From contig JAGHRT010000033.1 in the NCBI GenBank assembly GCA_018066245.1, positions 60,630-124,629 of the forward strand: a stretch of 64,000 bases of DNA. Direction: 5' to 3'. The stretch is from Candidatus Equimonas faecalis (lineage in GTDB: Bacteria; Bacteroidota; Bacteroidia; Bacteroidales; Bacteroidaceae). Of the stretch, positions 49,101-57,885 are shown piece after piece; positions within the stretch are counted from its first letter, which is position 1; the number at the start of each line of letters is the position of its first letter. The position numbers were made by a program, and so were the translations under genes. The notes under the pieces were generated by a model, which saw only the letters and a program-made list of their open reading frames with translations, had not been told where the DNA came from and did no database searches.

Positions 49101-49566
49101 CGCCACCTACTATGTGGACGACTTCAGCTGGGGCCGCACCGATGTCAGCCTCATGAAGTCCGCCATCGACACCGCGCCCCACATGGCCGCCGTGGGCGAG
49201 ACCCTTCAGCTGGAAGGCCTCACCGTGAGCGGCGAGAACCTCAAGGGCGACATAAGCGTGAGCCTCTCAGGAGCCGACAAGGGCCTCTTCACCCTCTCCA
49301 CGCCCACGCTGCCCGCCCAGGGCGGAACGGTGGGCCTGAGCTTCACGGCCGACGCCCCGGGCCAGTACGGCGTGATGCTGGTGTTCAGCGCCGAAGGCGC
49401 CCCCGTGCTGGAAGTCCCCGTGTTTGTCATCGTCGCCGAACCTACGGGAATCAACGGCGCGGCAGGCCAGCGCGGCAGCCTCGCCGGCTTCGACCTCCAG
49501 GGCCGCCGTCAGCAGGCTCCGACCCGGGGCATCATCCTTCAGGACGGCAAGAAAATCCTACGCTGA
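46147..49566 (+). CDS. large secreted surface protein with C-terminal sorting-type tail
   Basis: The 1139-residue protein has a signal peptide (AFGALLLASCSLSAGAA). It is beta-rich throughout. The N-terminal part (ENFDYSASGPLYGQ...) resembles a jelly-roll, several Ig-like or BACON-like repeats follow (TLSLAGFRGVIPAATVSLTATGLKGDVTVSGG; QTQQFTVTTANLLNWEGKVSL), an OB-fold-like region occupies about 395-600, and a choice-of-anchor-J-like region lies near 825-1000 (HALYTTDFSSDLRNVPLALGGWTN). The C-terminus (LAGFDLQGRRQQAPTRGIILQDGKKILR) is the YDLxGR tail shared with the Omp28 proteins downstream. It is probably cell-surface; no enzymatic domain is recognised. Confidence 0.82.
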   Translation: MSNLHTSLRKAFGALLLASCSLSAGAAVFITENFDYSASGPLYGQGASIDPAGLGWIRYGANTASPVALTNTPLSLAGYQTTAVGKAVSLSSENLGEDLQLAFSKEPVLSGAIYAAMLVNVSDATAASAYFAAFTGKTSKGWMDGVNATEYGRIFVMAGDTEGTFKFGVSKNNASPSAVSADLPCGTTHLVVLKYEFQEGSTNDLTSLWVNPTASATEPATTLVGIASQGDASTTNGLQGIELRQGTTATKTAAALTVDALRVTDTWASLFEATEGDGETTGGDEDEDQPAASGSIRLSTPTLSLAGFRGVIPAATVSLTATGLKGDVTVSGGKNVVVKPQTVTAEQAAAGVELTVSLPDGAELGEYTETLTVSAEGAEPQSLSVSVAAYAADKDLISLLAFYADGTDTEDYTIYRMTGKAIVTHIDGNRAYIEQSLNKAGAVLDLSEIKSFGECQNLSVGDELQNIHVYLTKSMGNVTAHPAASYFAKVINTGKTVAPVALTLDEWKENLEYYPYALISVSGVDFGTAAGGTFSTASVEVTDGSGEAARVKPFAGDLVGSAIPQTADIVGISLSQTGLTLAPRALTDLTNTTEKAAEPDSVDVNLELLFTGAGTAIGDTVGHFAQLSVKAHALADPLTLTLTGAGAKHFELSTSEIPAGAGETQVFLSFQPTAAGVQKANIIIESASNNALNQMFSVSAVAYDAANPPTIQADAAALVPFTAKAGEVQTQQFTVTTANLLNWEGKVSLVEQSPEAAFTLSSTSLLKSGTQTYTLSFKPKATGSYSAVVEATSLLADTVRFVISGVCEEPQEEPAVEGDEMKLSTAQPHALYTTDFSSDLRNVPLALGGWTNVAVEGTRAWWGYSFDGNGCAKVTPYDSKAEATTPCQMLLVSPPLDAANSATKLVTFRLRGDYLVEGQSDKLEVVYIDMLDGEPYMETIPMDVPAIADDNGVWKDYVLDFTDVPTADVFFIGFRFTSQRGTENAATYYVDDFSWGRTDVSLMKSAIDTAPHMAAVGETLQLEGLTVSGENLKGDISVSLSGADKGLFTLSTPTLPAQGGTVGLSFTADAPGQYGVMLVFSAEGAPVLEVPVFVIVAEPTGINGAAGQRGSLAGFDLQGRRQQAPTRGIILQDGKKILR

Positions 49567-49589
49567 GCCCTACGGCTCCACAAAACCCA

Positions 49590-49633
49590 AGCACGGGTGC
49601 AGAGTTTCGCAAGACTCTGCACCCGTGTGCTTT
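49590..49633 (+). terminator. terminator of the large surface protein gene
   Basis: GCACGGGTGCAGAGT at 49591-49605 pairs with ACTCTGCACCCGTGTGC at 49614-49630 with a 2-nt bulge. A short T-run follows. The stem is long and GC-rich. Confidence 0.75.
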
Positions 49634-49647
49634 AAGGCAGCCGTTAC

Positions 49648-49735
49648 TACTCTATAGGACAGCATTTCCTGCCGTATAGAGTAGTTCATCTTACTCTATA
49701 GAACAGTTTTCCCTACCCTATAGAGTAGTTTTTCG
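49648..49735. repeat. intergenic 22-bp TATA-core array (4 units)
   Basis: Cores CTATAGGACAG, GTATAGAGTAG, CTATAGAACAG and CTATAGAGTAG lie at 22-bp spacing, directly beyond the terminator hairpin. The remaining 240 bp up to the thioredoxin gene hold only its promoter box. Confidence 0.88.
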
Positions 49736-49913
49736 CAGTCACGGGACAGGCAGGAGGCACGGCGGGAAAGACGTCACGGAAAGGCGGAAAAGAAGCAGAG
49801 GTTAAGAAGCCAAATTGACTGTCAGAGGGGTAACTATCGCTGTCGGAGAAACGAAATCTGCGATTTTTCAAGTAAAAAAGCTTAACAAATGAGGTAATGT
49901 TATTTTTTTTATG

Positions 49914-49921
49914 TACTTTTG
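49914..49921 (+). promoter_or_regulatory. -7 box of the thioredoxin-Omp28 cluster
   Basis: TACTTTTG matches TAnnTTTG, 55 bp before the ATG at 49977. No -33 TTTG is evident. Confidence 0.5.
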
Positions 49922-49976
49922 CGCACGAAAATGCCGAATTTACTAACACGACTATTCACAAAAAACAATTAGCCCT

Positions 49977-50477
49977 ATGAAAATCAAAAAAATCCTCCTG
50001 ACCCTCGTCGCTGCCGCCGCCGCATGCACGGCCAGCGCACAGATGCCCGTAATCACCCTGACCGACATGGACGGCAACAAGGTACAGACCGACACACTCG
50101 GCACCCACGGCCAGCCCGTAATCATCGACTTCTTCGCCACATGGTGCAAGCCCTGCAACCGCGAGCTCACCGCCATCAGCGAAGTCTATGACGAGTGGAA
50201 AGAAGAAACCGGCGTGCGCCTCGTAGCCGTAAGCATAGACCAGGCTCAGAATATCCACAAGGTGAAGCCCCTCGTCGATGAGAACGGCTGGGAGTACGAC
50301 GTGCTGCTCGACCCCAACTCCGACCTCAAGCGGGCCCTCGGCATACAGATGATTCCCTACGTCCTGATTATCGACGGCAAGGGCGAAATCGTCTATCGCC
50401 ACAGCGGCTACACCGAAGGGGCTGAACTCGAACTCCTCGAAAAGCTCCGCGAACTGAAAGCCGCCCGCGAGGAATAA
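49977..50477 (+). CDS. secreted TlpA/thioredoxin-like protein
   Basis: The 166-residue protein has a signal peptide (ILLTLVAAAAACTASA) and a thioredoxin fold with the active site FFATWCKPCNREL (about 61-64), the extra region VAVSIDQAQ and the cis-Pro MIPYVLII. It is a periplasmic thiol oxidoreductase of the TlpA/ResA kind. It heads a cluster of Omp28 proteins that carry CxxC motifs themselves, so it may reduce or isomerise them. The stop is 59 bp before the DUF6029 gene. Confidence 0.92.
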   Translation: MKIKKILLTLVAAAAACTASAQMPVITLTDMDGNKVQTDTLGTHGQPVIIDFFATWCKPCNRELTAISEVYDEWKEETGVRLVAVSIDQAQNIHKVKPLVDENGWEYDVLLDPNSDLKRALGIQMIPYVLIIDGKGEIVYRHSGYTEGAELELLEKLRELKAAREE

Positions 50478-50536
50478 CGACCCGAGGGCCGCGAAGCCCC
50501 ACCCCCCACAACCCCAACAACCAGAACAACCCTCCA

Positions 50537-52267
50537 ATGAACAACACGATGAGAAAGGCCATGCGCCTCGCCGCGTGCGGACTGCTGGCGGCAACCGCCC
50601 TCCCACAGTCCCATGCACAAGTGAGCGTTACAGGCTCAGTACAGAGCGACATGATGGTGGCCCCGCTTCAGGATGAGCAGATTGGCACGTCGGAGTACGA
50701 CAATAAGTACTTCCTCACCAACACCTATGTGGACCTCCTGCTCCAGAGCAAGAGCGTGGATGCCGGCGGTCGCTTCGAGCTCACCCAATGGCCCATGCCC
50801 GGCTTCGCCACCGCACCCAATCAGGACTTCAAAGGCTGGGGCGTGCCCAACCTGTGGATAAAAGGCCGCCTCAAGCGCGTGGAACTCACCTTCGGCTCCT
50901 TCTACGAGCAGTTCGGCTCAGGCTTCATCCTCCGCACCTACGAAGAGCGTACCCTCGGCGTGGACAACTCCCTGCTGGGCGGACGCGCCGTCATCAACCC
51001 CACCGACGGACTCCAGCTCAAAGTACTCTCAGGCGTACAGCGCAACTACTGGGAGCACAACGGCGCCATCGTCAGCGGCGTGGACGCAGAACTGAACCTC
51101 GACCAGTGGATAAAACCCCTCAAGGAGAAAGGAATGCGCCTGCTCGTCGGAGGTTCATGGGTAAACAAGTGGGAAGACTACAAGGATTCCCTGCTGTTTA
51201 CGCCTAATGCCAACTACTATGCAGTGGCCCCTGAATTTGTCAATGCTTTTGACGCACGCGTTACATTAAGTAAAGGTGGCTTCAGCTTACTGGGAGAATA
51301 TGCCCAGAAGAGTGCCGACCCCAACTCACTCAACAACCAAATCTTCAGAAAGGGCCGCGCCGCCATGATTTCGGCCACCTACTCGAAGAAAGGCCTCTCC
51401 GCTCTATTCCAGATGAAGCGCAGCGACAATATGGGCTTCCGTTCGAAGAGGGAAGACCCCCATAGCACCACCTCCTTCATCAATCATCAGCCGGCCTTTA
51501 CCGTGGACCAGACCTACGCTCTGGCAGCTCTCTACCCCTACTCCACCATGGCCGAGGGCGACAATAACGGCGAATGGGCCTATCAGGCTTCCGTGGGCTA
51601 CAACTTCAAGAAGAAGACCGCCCTGGGCGGCAAGTATGGCACGAAGGTGAAGGTGAACTACTCGCTGGTGAAGCCCATCGACTACAACTTCCACGGCCGC
51701 GAAGCCATTGATACTTATGAAGGTGCCTTGGCCGCCACAGACGGCTACGGCTCCGCCTTCTGGAAATGGGGGCACGGCACCTATTATCAGGACTTGGACG
51801 TGCAGCTGGAGAAAAAGCTGACGAGCAACTGGGACATCCACGCCATGTACATGTATCAGGACTTCAATCGCATCATTCAGAAGCACGACGGCCACATCCG
51901 CTCCCACGTGTTCATCTTTGAGCCCAAGTGGAAAATCAACAAGAAGCTTACGCTCCGCGCCGAAGCCCAGTATCTTCTCACCGACCACGAGAGCGGCGAC
52001 TGGGGCTTCGGTCTCCTCGAACTCAGCGTAGCTCCCTACCTGATGTTCACCGTCAGCGATCAGATTGGTCGTCCGGAAAAAGCCGACGGCCATAGTTATG
52101 GCGACGTGACACACTACTACAACTTCTGCGTGACGGGTAGCCACAAGGGGCATCGTCTGCAAGTGGGATTCGGCCGTACCCGTGCCGGCGTGAACTGCAC
52201 CGGCGGTGTATGCCGCTACATCCCCGCTTCAAAGGGCTTAACCATTAACTACAACTACAATTTTTAG
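50537..52267 (+). CDS. DUF6029-like outer-membrane beta-barrel protein
   Basis: The 576-residue protein has a signal peptide (LAACGLLAATALPQSHAQ) and then beta-barrel sequence with alternating aromatic strands (VELTFGSFYEQFGSGFILRTYEERTLGVDNSLLGGR), ending at an aromatic C-terminus (GLTINYNYNF). It fits the DUF6029 family, found in Bacteroidetes beside thioredoxin-like and Omp28 genes. The start could also be Met-5. It may form a channel or anchor for the products of the following genes. Confidence 0.82.
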   Translation: MNNTMRKAMRLAACGLLAATALPQSHAQVSVTGSVQSDMMVAPLQDEQIGTSEYDNKYFLTNTYVDLLLQSKSVDAGGRFELTQWPMPGFATAPNQDFKGWGVPNLWIKGRLKRVELTFGSFYEQFGSGFILRTYEERTLGVDNSLLGGRAVINPTDGLQLKVLSGVQRNYWEHNGAIVSGVDAELNLDQWIKPLKEKGMRLLVGGSWVNKWEDYKDSLLFTPNANYYAVAPEFVNAFDARVTLSKGGFSLLGEYAQKSADPNSLNNQIFRKGRAAMISATYSKKGLSALFQMKRSDNMGFRSKREDPHSTTSFINHQPAFTVDQTYALAALYPYSTMAEGDNNGEWAYQASVGYNFKKKTALGGKYGTKVKVNYSLVKPIDYNFHGREAIDTYEGALAATDGYGSAFWKWGHGTYYQDLDVQLEKKLTSNWDIHAMYMYQDFNRIIQKHDGHIRSHVFIFEPKWKINKKLTLRAEAQYLLTDHESGDWGFGLLELSVAPYLMFTVSDQIGRPEKADGHSYGDVTHYYNFCVTGSHKGHRLQVGFGRTRAGVNCTGGVCRYIPASKGLTINYNYNF

Positions 52268-52275
52268 TCTCCGGA

Positions 52276-53100
52276 ATGAAAAACTTTTTATACATACTGG
52301 CTGCGGCAATCTGCCTGTGCGCCTGCAGCAATATAGAAGAAGACGACAGATTGGCAGAAGTGGGATTCTTGCCCGCCAAGCATATCAAGCGCAACGTGCT
52401 CGTCGAAGACTTTACCGGTCAGCGCTGCCCCAACTGCCCCACGGCCGCCTCGCTGATAGAGAAGCTGGAGGCCGGGTACAGCAACAAGGCCGCCGGCTAT
52501 GACGAGGCCGTAATCGCCGTGGCCATACACAGTGGCAACATGGGTAAAGGCGACCTCTTCCATAAGGTGGCCCAGGACGGTCAGCACTTCTTCGACCTTC
52601 TGAACGACCCCAACCTTCCTCAGCCCGCCGCACAGGTGAGCCGTGCCTCGGAAGTGTTCACGGGTAACGCCGTAACAGCCAATCTCCACAAGAGTATAAG
52701 AGAATTACTCGCCCAGGAAACGCCTGTCGAAATCCTTGATGCCGTCGTGAAGAGCGGTGCGGAGGCCGGTTCCTACGACATAGCCTTCAACGTCAGCAGT
52801 CAGGAAGACCTAGACGTGGCCGTGCAGGTGTGGGCCATTGAGAGCGGTGTCGTAAGTTATCAGTCAATGCCCGATGGCTCCCGCAATAACGAATATGTCC
52901 ACAACAGCGTGTTCAGAAAGAGCCTCACAGAGCTTGACGGCACGCAGAGCAGCCTGAAAAAGAACGCTCCCGTGGCTTATACCTACAACTTCATGCCCGC
53001 CGCAGACTGGAAGGCCGACAACATGGCCATGGTCATCATCGTTAGCAAGCCTGGCGGTGAGGTGCTGCAAGTAAAGAAAGTACCTCTGACAGCCAAATAA
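52276..53100 (+). CDS. Omp28-family lipoprotein (CPNC)
   Basis: The 274-residue protein has a lipoprotein signal (ILAAAICLCACSNIEED) and the Omp28 core (VLVEDFTGQRCPNCPTAASLIEKLE) with CPNC at about 51-54, followed by HSGNMGKGDLF. It lacks the C-terminal sorting tail of the later paralogues and is the shortest member. It lies 8 bp after the DUF6029 gene and should be co-translated. The thioredoxin-like CxxC suggests redox or folding work at the outer membrane. Confidence 0.88.
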   Translation: MKNFLYILAAAICLCACSNIEEDDRLAEVGFLPAKHIKRNVLVEDFTGQRCPNCPTAASLIEKLEAGYSNKAAGYDEAVIAVAIHSGNMGKGDLFHKVAQDGQHFFDLLNDPNLPQPAAQVSRASEVFTGNAVTANLHKSIRELLAQETPVEILDAVVKSGAEAGSYDIAFNVSSQEDLDVAVQVWAIESGVVSYQSMPDGSRNNEYVHNSVFRKSLTELDGTQSSLKKNAPVAYTYNFMPAADWKADNMAMVIIVSKPGGEVLQVKKVPLTAK

Positions 53101-53176
53101 GGCTGTAGAGGTATTCATTCAGAGTGTAATTATAACAATGTGTAGATTATCTAAAACAATTTAATACAAAACAATT

Positions 53177-53779
53177 ATGAAGAAACTTTACGCTTTTTTC
53201 GCAGCCGCCCTGTTGGCTGCCCCTACCTTCGCGCAGAAGGAAGTAGTCCTCGTCAGCCCTAACGACGGGAAAGAGTACACCGACGGCCAGACCGTGATTA
53301 TCACTCCCGACGTGGATCCCGAGTGGGGCGACGTTATTTTTGAGTCTCCCCTCCTGCTGAACAAGGGAAGCAAGGATGTTCAGGTCAAGATGACCTTTAC
53401 GCCGCAGTATAGCTTTGGCAGTTTCCAGTGCTGTCTGGGAGGCTCATGCAAGATGTATGATGCAGGTGGCACTTACACTACGGACAACGAACCTCTCGAA
53501 GCAGGCAAGGTGAAGAGCATCTTGACTGAGTGGAACTGCATGAGTACGGAGACTTTCGAGTATGAGCATGGTGAATGCACCTGTATAATGGAGTTCTACG
53601 TGAACGGCCAGAAGGGCAACACTTATACCGTGAAGTACGCTTACACAGAGAGCACCGGCATCGAGCAGGCTGCCGCAAAGGCCAAGCAGCAGAGGATTTA
53701 TGACCTCCAGGGCCGCGTGGCCGGCAAGCAGAGCCGCGGCCTGCTCATTCAGAACGGCCAGAAGTTGCTCCGCCGCTAA
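53177..53779 (+). CDS. small secreted protein with sorting-type tail
   Basis: The 200-residue protein has a signal peptide (LYAFFAAALLAAPTFAQ), a beta-rich body with six cysteines (FQCCLGGSCKMYD, WNCMST, GECTCIM) and a C-terminal tail RIYDLQGRVAGKQSRGLLIQNGQKLLRR. No family is recognised. The clustered cysteines make it a natural substrate of the CxxC proteins around it. It lies 76 bp after one Omp28 gene and 76 bp before the next. Confidence 0.8.
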   Translation: MKKLYAFFAAALLAAPTFAQKEVVLVSPNDGKEYTDGQTVIITPDVDPEWGDVIFESPLLLNKGSKDVQVKMTFTPQYSFGSFQCCLGGSCKMYDAGGTYTTDNEPLEAGKVKSILTEWNCMSTETFEYEHGECTCIMEFYVNGQKGNTYTVKYAYTESTGIEQAAAKAKQQRIYDLQGRVAGKQSRGLLIQNGQKLLRR

Positions 53780-53855
53780 CAATCCGCATCAACGCTTCAT
53801 AACTTGCGCTCCGAGCCTTCCTTTGGGCTGCGGGGCCTCTTAACTGAACCTTTTC

Positions 53856-55775
53856 ATGAAAAAAGCTATTCTTTTCGCTCTCCTGCTGTGGGCCTCTGCC
53901 GGCCTGCAGGCGCAGACGGTTTTCAAGAAGTGCGGCAATCTCGGGCTGGGCGCAACTTCGGCGCAGGGCATAGTGGCAGGCGCCGCGTCGCTTGCCAACA
54001 CCATGCAGTGGGGCTATACCGAAGCCGACATCAACGGTCTCGGCGGACTTGGAACGGGAAAGGCCGGCACATTCGGCGTGGCCATACTCATGCCCGTCGA
54101 TGAGCTACTGGCCAACGCCACCATCAACGGCGTGAGCGTGCCTTTCTCGTCGTCAGAGCCGACCGAAGTGTCCGTATTCATAGCCGCGCAGTCCGACGTC
54201 AGCACCCCCATTGTCTCCAAAGCCTTCTCCGGCAAGGTGAAGGCCGGCTACAACACCATAGCCCTGGACGAGCCCTATGCGCTCAAGCAGGGCGAAAGCG
54301 TGTACGTGGGCTACACGTTCACAATCACCGCTGCCTCCACCCAGACGGCCCAATACCCCATCCTCATTGGCGGTTCGGCTGAAAAGGGCGGCCTGACCAT
54401 CATGACAGGCGGCCAGTGGGACGACTTGTCCTCTGAAGGCTACGGCAACAGCGGCCTGCAAGTGCTTCTGGCCGGCGTGAACCTGCCCGCCAACAACGTT
54501 ACGCTGACGGGTTTCGGCAGCGTAACGGGCCTTTCCGGCAGAGAAGCCAAGTGTCTGGCTGCCTTTGAGAGCACCAGTTCCAATGCCATCAAGAGCCTGA
54601 CCTACGCCGTTGAGTTCCAAGGGCAGACCGCCACGCACGACATTCAGACCAATGTTTCGGCTGGCTTCGGCAAGAAGGGCTACTTCAGCGTGCCCGTCAG
54701 CCTGCCCGCTTCCGCCGGCACCTATCCCGTAAAGCTCACGCTCACAAAGGTGAACGGCGTGGACATAAAGCCCCAGAGCCTTGAATCCACCGTACAGTGC
54801 TACGTGCCCCACCGCAACACCGTGGTGGAAGAATTCACCGGCACGCAGTGCCACTGGTGCCCCCGTGGCTGGGTGGGCATGGAGTATCTGAAGAAGACCT
54901 ACCCCCATTTCATCGGCATCGCCGTGCATCAGTACAACAGCAGCGACCCGATGTACAACGTAAACTATGCCAACCTCAAGTGGAGCGGCGCTCCGGGCTG
55001 CTTCATCGACCGTGCGAGCGAATTTGCCGACCCCTACTACGGCGAGGGCTACAATGAAAACATTGAGGGCGACTTCCACTACTACGCCAGCCAGGAGCCC
55101 AGCGTGGACATAGAGGTGTCCGGCACATTCCAGCCCGCCATGGACAAGGTGGACGCCAAGGCCAAGGTATCCTTCCTGAAGGATTGCAGCAAGCATACCA
55201 TCGTCTATGTGCTCACGGCCGACGACCTCACCTGCCCCGCCGGCGCTTCCGCCACGGTGCAGAGTCGCTGGCAGCAGTGGAACAACTACTCCGGCTTCCA
55301 GCCCGAGGAGGGAGACTTCGACCCCACCACTGAAATCGGCGCCCTGGGTGCCAAGTTCTGCAAGGGCGGAGAATATGGCGTGAGCAAGGTCAGCGGCCTC
55401 GTGTTCAACGACGTGATGGTGGGTTCCTCCTACAGTTCCGCCCACCTCAACCAGGCTTCCGGCTTCCCCACGGCCGCCACGGCCGGCGAAACGGCTGAGC
55501 ACAGCTACACCGTGAAGCTCACCGCCGGCACCTACGCCAAGGCCGCCCTCGACTACGAAAAGGTTTACGTGGTGGCTATGGTGCTCGATTCCAACGGGCA
55601 CATCGCCAATGCCGCCAAGGCCAAGGTGCAGATACCCGAAGGCATAGGCACCGTGCTCAGCGACACCTCTGCCGCCTCCTCCTCCGCTCCTGCCTACGAC
55701 CTTCAGGGCCGCGCGGCCACGGCAGCCAGCCACGGCATCGTGGTGAAGGACGGCAAGAAGATGCTGGTGAAGTAG
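53856..55775 (+). CDS. Omp28-family secreted protein (CHWC)
   Basis: The 639-residue protein has a signal peptide (ILFALLLWASAGLQAQ), an N-terminal beta-rich domain (about 25-205: GYTEADINGLGG, YVGYTFTITAAS), an Ig-like domain and the Omp28 core starting RNTVVEEFTGTQCHWCPRGWVGMEYLKK, with CHWC at about 332. The C-terminus is YDLQGRAATAASHGIVVKDGKKMLVK. Full-length members of the cluster share this three-part architecture, so it is a true paralogue of the four genes that follow. Confidence 0.88.
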   Translation: MKKAILFALLLWASAGLQAQTVFKKCGNLGLGATSAQGIVAGAASLANTMQWGYTEADINGLGGLGTGKAGTFGVAILMPVDELLANATINGVSVPFSSSEPTEVSVFIAAQSDVSTPIVSKAFSGKVKAGYNTIALDEPYALKQGESVYVGYTFTITAASTQTAQYPILIGGSAEKGGLTIMTGGQWDDLSSEGYGNSGLQVLLAGVNLPANNVTLTGFGSVTGLSGREAKCLAAFESTSSNAIKSLTYAVEFQGQTATHDIQTNVSAGFGKKGYFSVPVSLPASAGTYPVKLTLTKVNGVDIKPQSLESTVQCYVPHRNTVVEEFTGTQCHWCPRGWVGMEYLKKTYPHFIGIAVHQYNSSDPMYNVNYANLKWSGAPGCFIDRASEFADPYYGEGYNENIEGDFHYYASQEPSVDIEVSGTFQPAMDKVDAKAKVSFLKDCSKHTIVYVLTADDLTCPAGASATVQSRWQQWNNYSGFQPEEGDFDPTTEIGALGAKFCKGGEYGVSKVSGLVFNDVMVGSSYSSAHLNQASGFPTAATAGETAEHSYTVKLTAGTYAKAALDYEKVYVVAMVLDSNGHIANAAKAKVQIPEGIGTVLSDTSAASSSAPAYDLQGRAATAASHGIVVKDGKKMLVK

Positions 55776-55825
55776 TTCCGCCTACACCCTACGGAGGCGG
55801 GGCGCAGCGCCACAGCCAGGCCAAC

Positions 55826-55926
55826 TTAGTCTATAGGACAGTTTTCCCTACCGTATAGGAAAGGAAAAACCAGTGTATAGGACAGTTTTCCCCCGTGTAT
55901 AGGATAGGAAAATCCGGTGTATAAGG
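55826..55926. repeat. intergenic 22-bp TATA-core array (4-5 units)
   Basis: Cores CTATAGGACAG, GTATAGGAAAGG, GTATAGGACAG, GTATAGGATAGG and a partial GTATAAGG occupy the 316-bp spacer. Some linkers are TTTTCCC, others GAAAAACCAGT, so units face both ways. Confidence 0.85.
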
Positions 55927-55980
55927 CCGCACAGCCCATCAGCCGGACAGCACAGCGCCCCCCTGCCTCCCAAACCCACA

Positions 55981-56034
55981 CTCTTACGGCGAGGAAGACC
56001 CATCCCTGTGATGGGACTTCCTTGCCGGCAAGAG
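55981..56034 (+). other. long hairpin upstream of an Omp28 gene
   Basis: CTCTT (55981), CGGCGAGGAAG (55987-55997) and CCCATC (55999-56004) pair with GATGGG (56010-56015), CTTCCTTGCCG (56017-56027) and AAGAG (56030-56034), giving about 22 pairs with one G:T. No T-run follows, so it is more likely a leader structure or mRNA processing signal than a terminator. Confidence 0.65.
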
Positions 56035-56091
56035 ATATATCCTATTTATAAAACGCGCGTGTACGCACATATAAGACAACAACAACCCGCT

Positions 56092-57882
56092 ATGCTCAAA
56101 CAATTACTCTGCGCCCTGTGCGCCATTCTTCCCCTCACCGCCTTCGCACAGTCCGAAGAACTGTGGGGCTATTCCTACGACTCCGAATTTTCCGTGGCAG
56201 GCAGCGGCGGCGGAGACATGGACATCGCCATGTGGGTGCCCGGCGACGGAGAACTCAGCGGGGCCAGCATCACGGCCCTCAACCTGCCCTTCGCCTCCTC
56301 CGACATCACAAATCTCAGCATTTGGGCCGTGCCTGCCATCGAGTATGCCGCCGCCTCGCTCCCGCAGAAGGTGTACGAGCAACGGGTCAGCGGCACGATG
56401 AAAGGCAACGCCTACAACCGCGTGGAACTCAGCAAGCCCCTTGAGATTCCCGCCGAAGGATTCTTCATCGGCTATAGCTTCCACACCGACTACTACTACC
56501 CCATCTGCACCGCACCGGGCACGGCGAAGGACGGCCTTTGGCTCCGCGACGCCTTGTTCGGACGCTGGTACGACTATCCCGAACTCGGCGTGAGCGCCAT
56601 GCAGCTCTTCGTCACAGGAATGCAACTCGACACCCACAAAGTCGATGTACTGCAGGCACAGACCCGCAAATGCGAAAAAGGCAAGCAGACCAAAGCCACA
56701 ATCACGCTGGTCAGCAACAGCCAGAAGCCCGTGGAGTCCATCGGCTTCAATATAACAGTAGATGACCAAATACAGCCGGTTACGGCCATCCTTCCCCAAC
56801 CCATTCCCTCCGGCGTGAACCAAGTCGGCGAAGTAGCCGTCACCTTCACTGCCCCCCAGAAAGCCGGCACCTACGAAGGCAGAGCCAGCCTCACATCCAT
56901 CAATGGCGAGCCGTACTTCGGCGGCAGTGCCTGCTCCTTCTACTTGGATGTGCGCGATAAGATATACCAGCGCCTCACACTCATCGAAGAGTTCACCGGC
57001 ACGTGGTGCGGCAACTGTCCTCGCGGCTGGCTGTCGCTTGAACGCGTACGCGAAAAACAATCCGACCAAGCCCTCGTGGTGGGCATCCATCAGTACAACA
57101 CCACCGACCCCATGTATTGTCCCGACTATGCCGACTTGCCGTGGGACGGAGCCCCCAGTGCCATGATCGACCGCAAGGCCATCAACATCGACCCCTACTA
57201 TGGCGAAATCTCAGGAGGCTTCAGCAAAACCGTGGACAAGTACAGCGACATCGACCCCACCGCCACCATCAACGTGGCCGGCACTTGGGCCGACAATGTG
57301 CATGGCAGCGTGAACGCCACCGCCGAAGTCACATTCCTCGAAGACAGCCCGGGCAGCCGTATCGCCTTCGTCCTGACAGCCGACAGCATTACGGGCACAA
57401 GCAGCGCTTGGCGGCAGAACAACAGTTTCTATGACACCGACCCCATGGGTATGGGCGACCTCGCCATATTCTGCCGGGGCGGCGAACTGGGCGAGGGCTT
57501 CATCTTCCTGACCTACAACGACGTGCTCATAGGCTCCACTTGGCGGCAGCAAAGTAAGGACGTCATCGTCGATGGCGGTGCCGCACTCGCACCTACCGGC
57601 AAGGGCAACACCGCTACCGCCACGGGAGTCGTAACCATCAATGTCAGCAGTGCCATGCGTCAAGCCATGGACTTCAACAAAATATACCTTACCGCCATCG
57701 TACTCAACGCCGACGGCACCGTAGCCAACGCAGCGCGTTGCCGGGTGGGAAGCCCCGAAGGCCTGTCCAGCACGCCCGTGTGTACCGCTTCCCAGACCAC
57801 GACCTACGACCTCACCGGACGCTCCATCCAGAAGCAGGCCAAGGGCCTCTACATCCAGAACGGCAAAAAAATACTCCGCTAA
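56092..57882 (+). CDS. Omp28-family secreted protein (CGNC)
   Basis: The 596-residue protein starts at the ATG at 56092 (MLKQLLCALCAILPLTAFAQ), which gives a clean signal peptide; the track start is further upstream in the hairpin. The body has the beta domain (MWVPGDGELSGASITALNLPF), an Ig-like domain and the Omp28 core with LIEEFTGTWCGNCPRGWLSLERV, CGNC at about 306. The tail is TYDLTGRSIQKQAKGLYIQNGKKILR. It lies 3 bp before the next gene. Confidence 0.88.
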   Translation: MLKQLLCALCAILPLTAFAQSEELWGYSYDSEFSVAGSGGGDMDIAMWVPGDGELSGASITALNLPFASSDITNLSIWAVPAIEYAAASLPQKVYEQRVSGTMKGNAYNRVELSKPLEIPAEGFFIGYSFHTDYYYPICTAPGTAKDGLWLRDALFGRWYDYPELGVSAMQLFVTGMQLDTHKVDVLQAQTRKCEKGKQTKATITLVSNSQKPVESIGFNITVDDQIQPVTAILPQPIPSGVNQVGEVAVTFTAPQKAGTYEGRASLTSINGEPYFGGSACSFYLDVRDKIYQRLTLIEEFTGTWCGNCPRGWLSLERVREKQSDQALVVGIHQYNTTDPMYCPDYADLPWDGAPSAMIDRKAINIDPYYGEISGGFSKTVDKYSDIDPTATINVAGTWADNVHGSVNATAEVTFLEDSPGSRIAFVLTADSITGTSSAWRQNNSFYDTDPMGMGDLAIFCRGGELGEGFIFLTYNDVLIGSTWRQQSKDVIVDGGAALAPTGKGNTATATGVVTINVSSAMRQAMDFNKIYLTAIVLNADGTVANAARCRVGSPEGLSSTPVCTASQTTTYDLTGRSIQKQAKGLYIQNGKKILR

Positions 57883-57885
57883 ACC

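Noticed and set aside
46843-49182. 779-codon minus-strand ORF opposite the large surface protein
   Set aside because: Composition is that of an antisense frame, and the plus-strand gene has a promoter, a signal peptide and a family tail.
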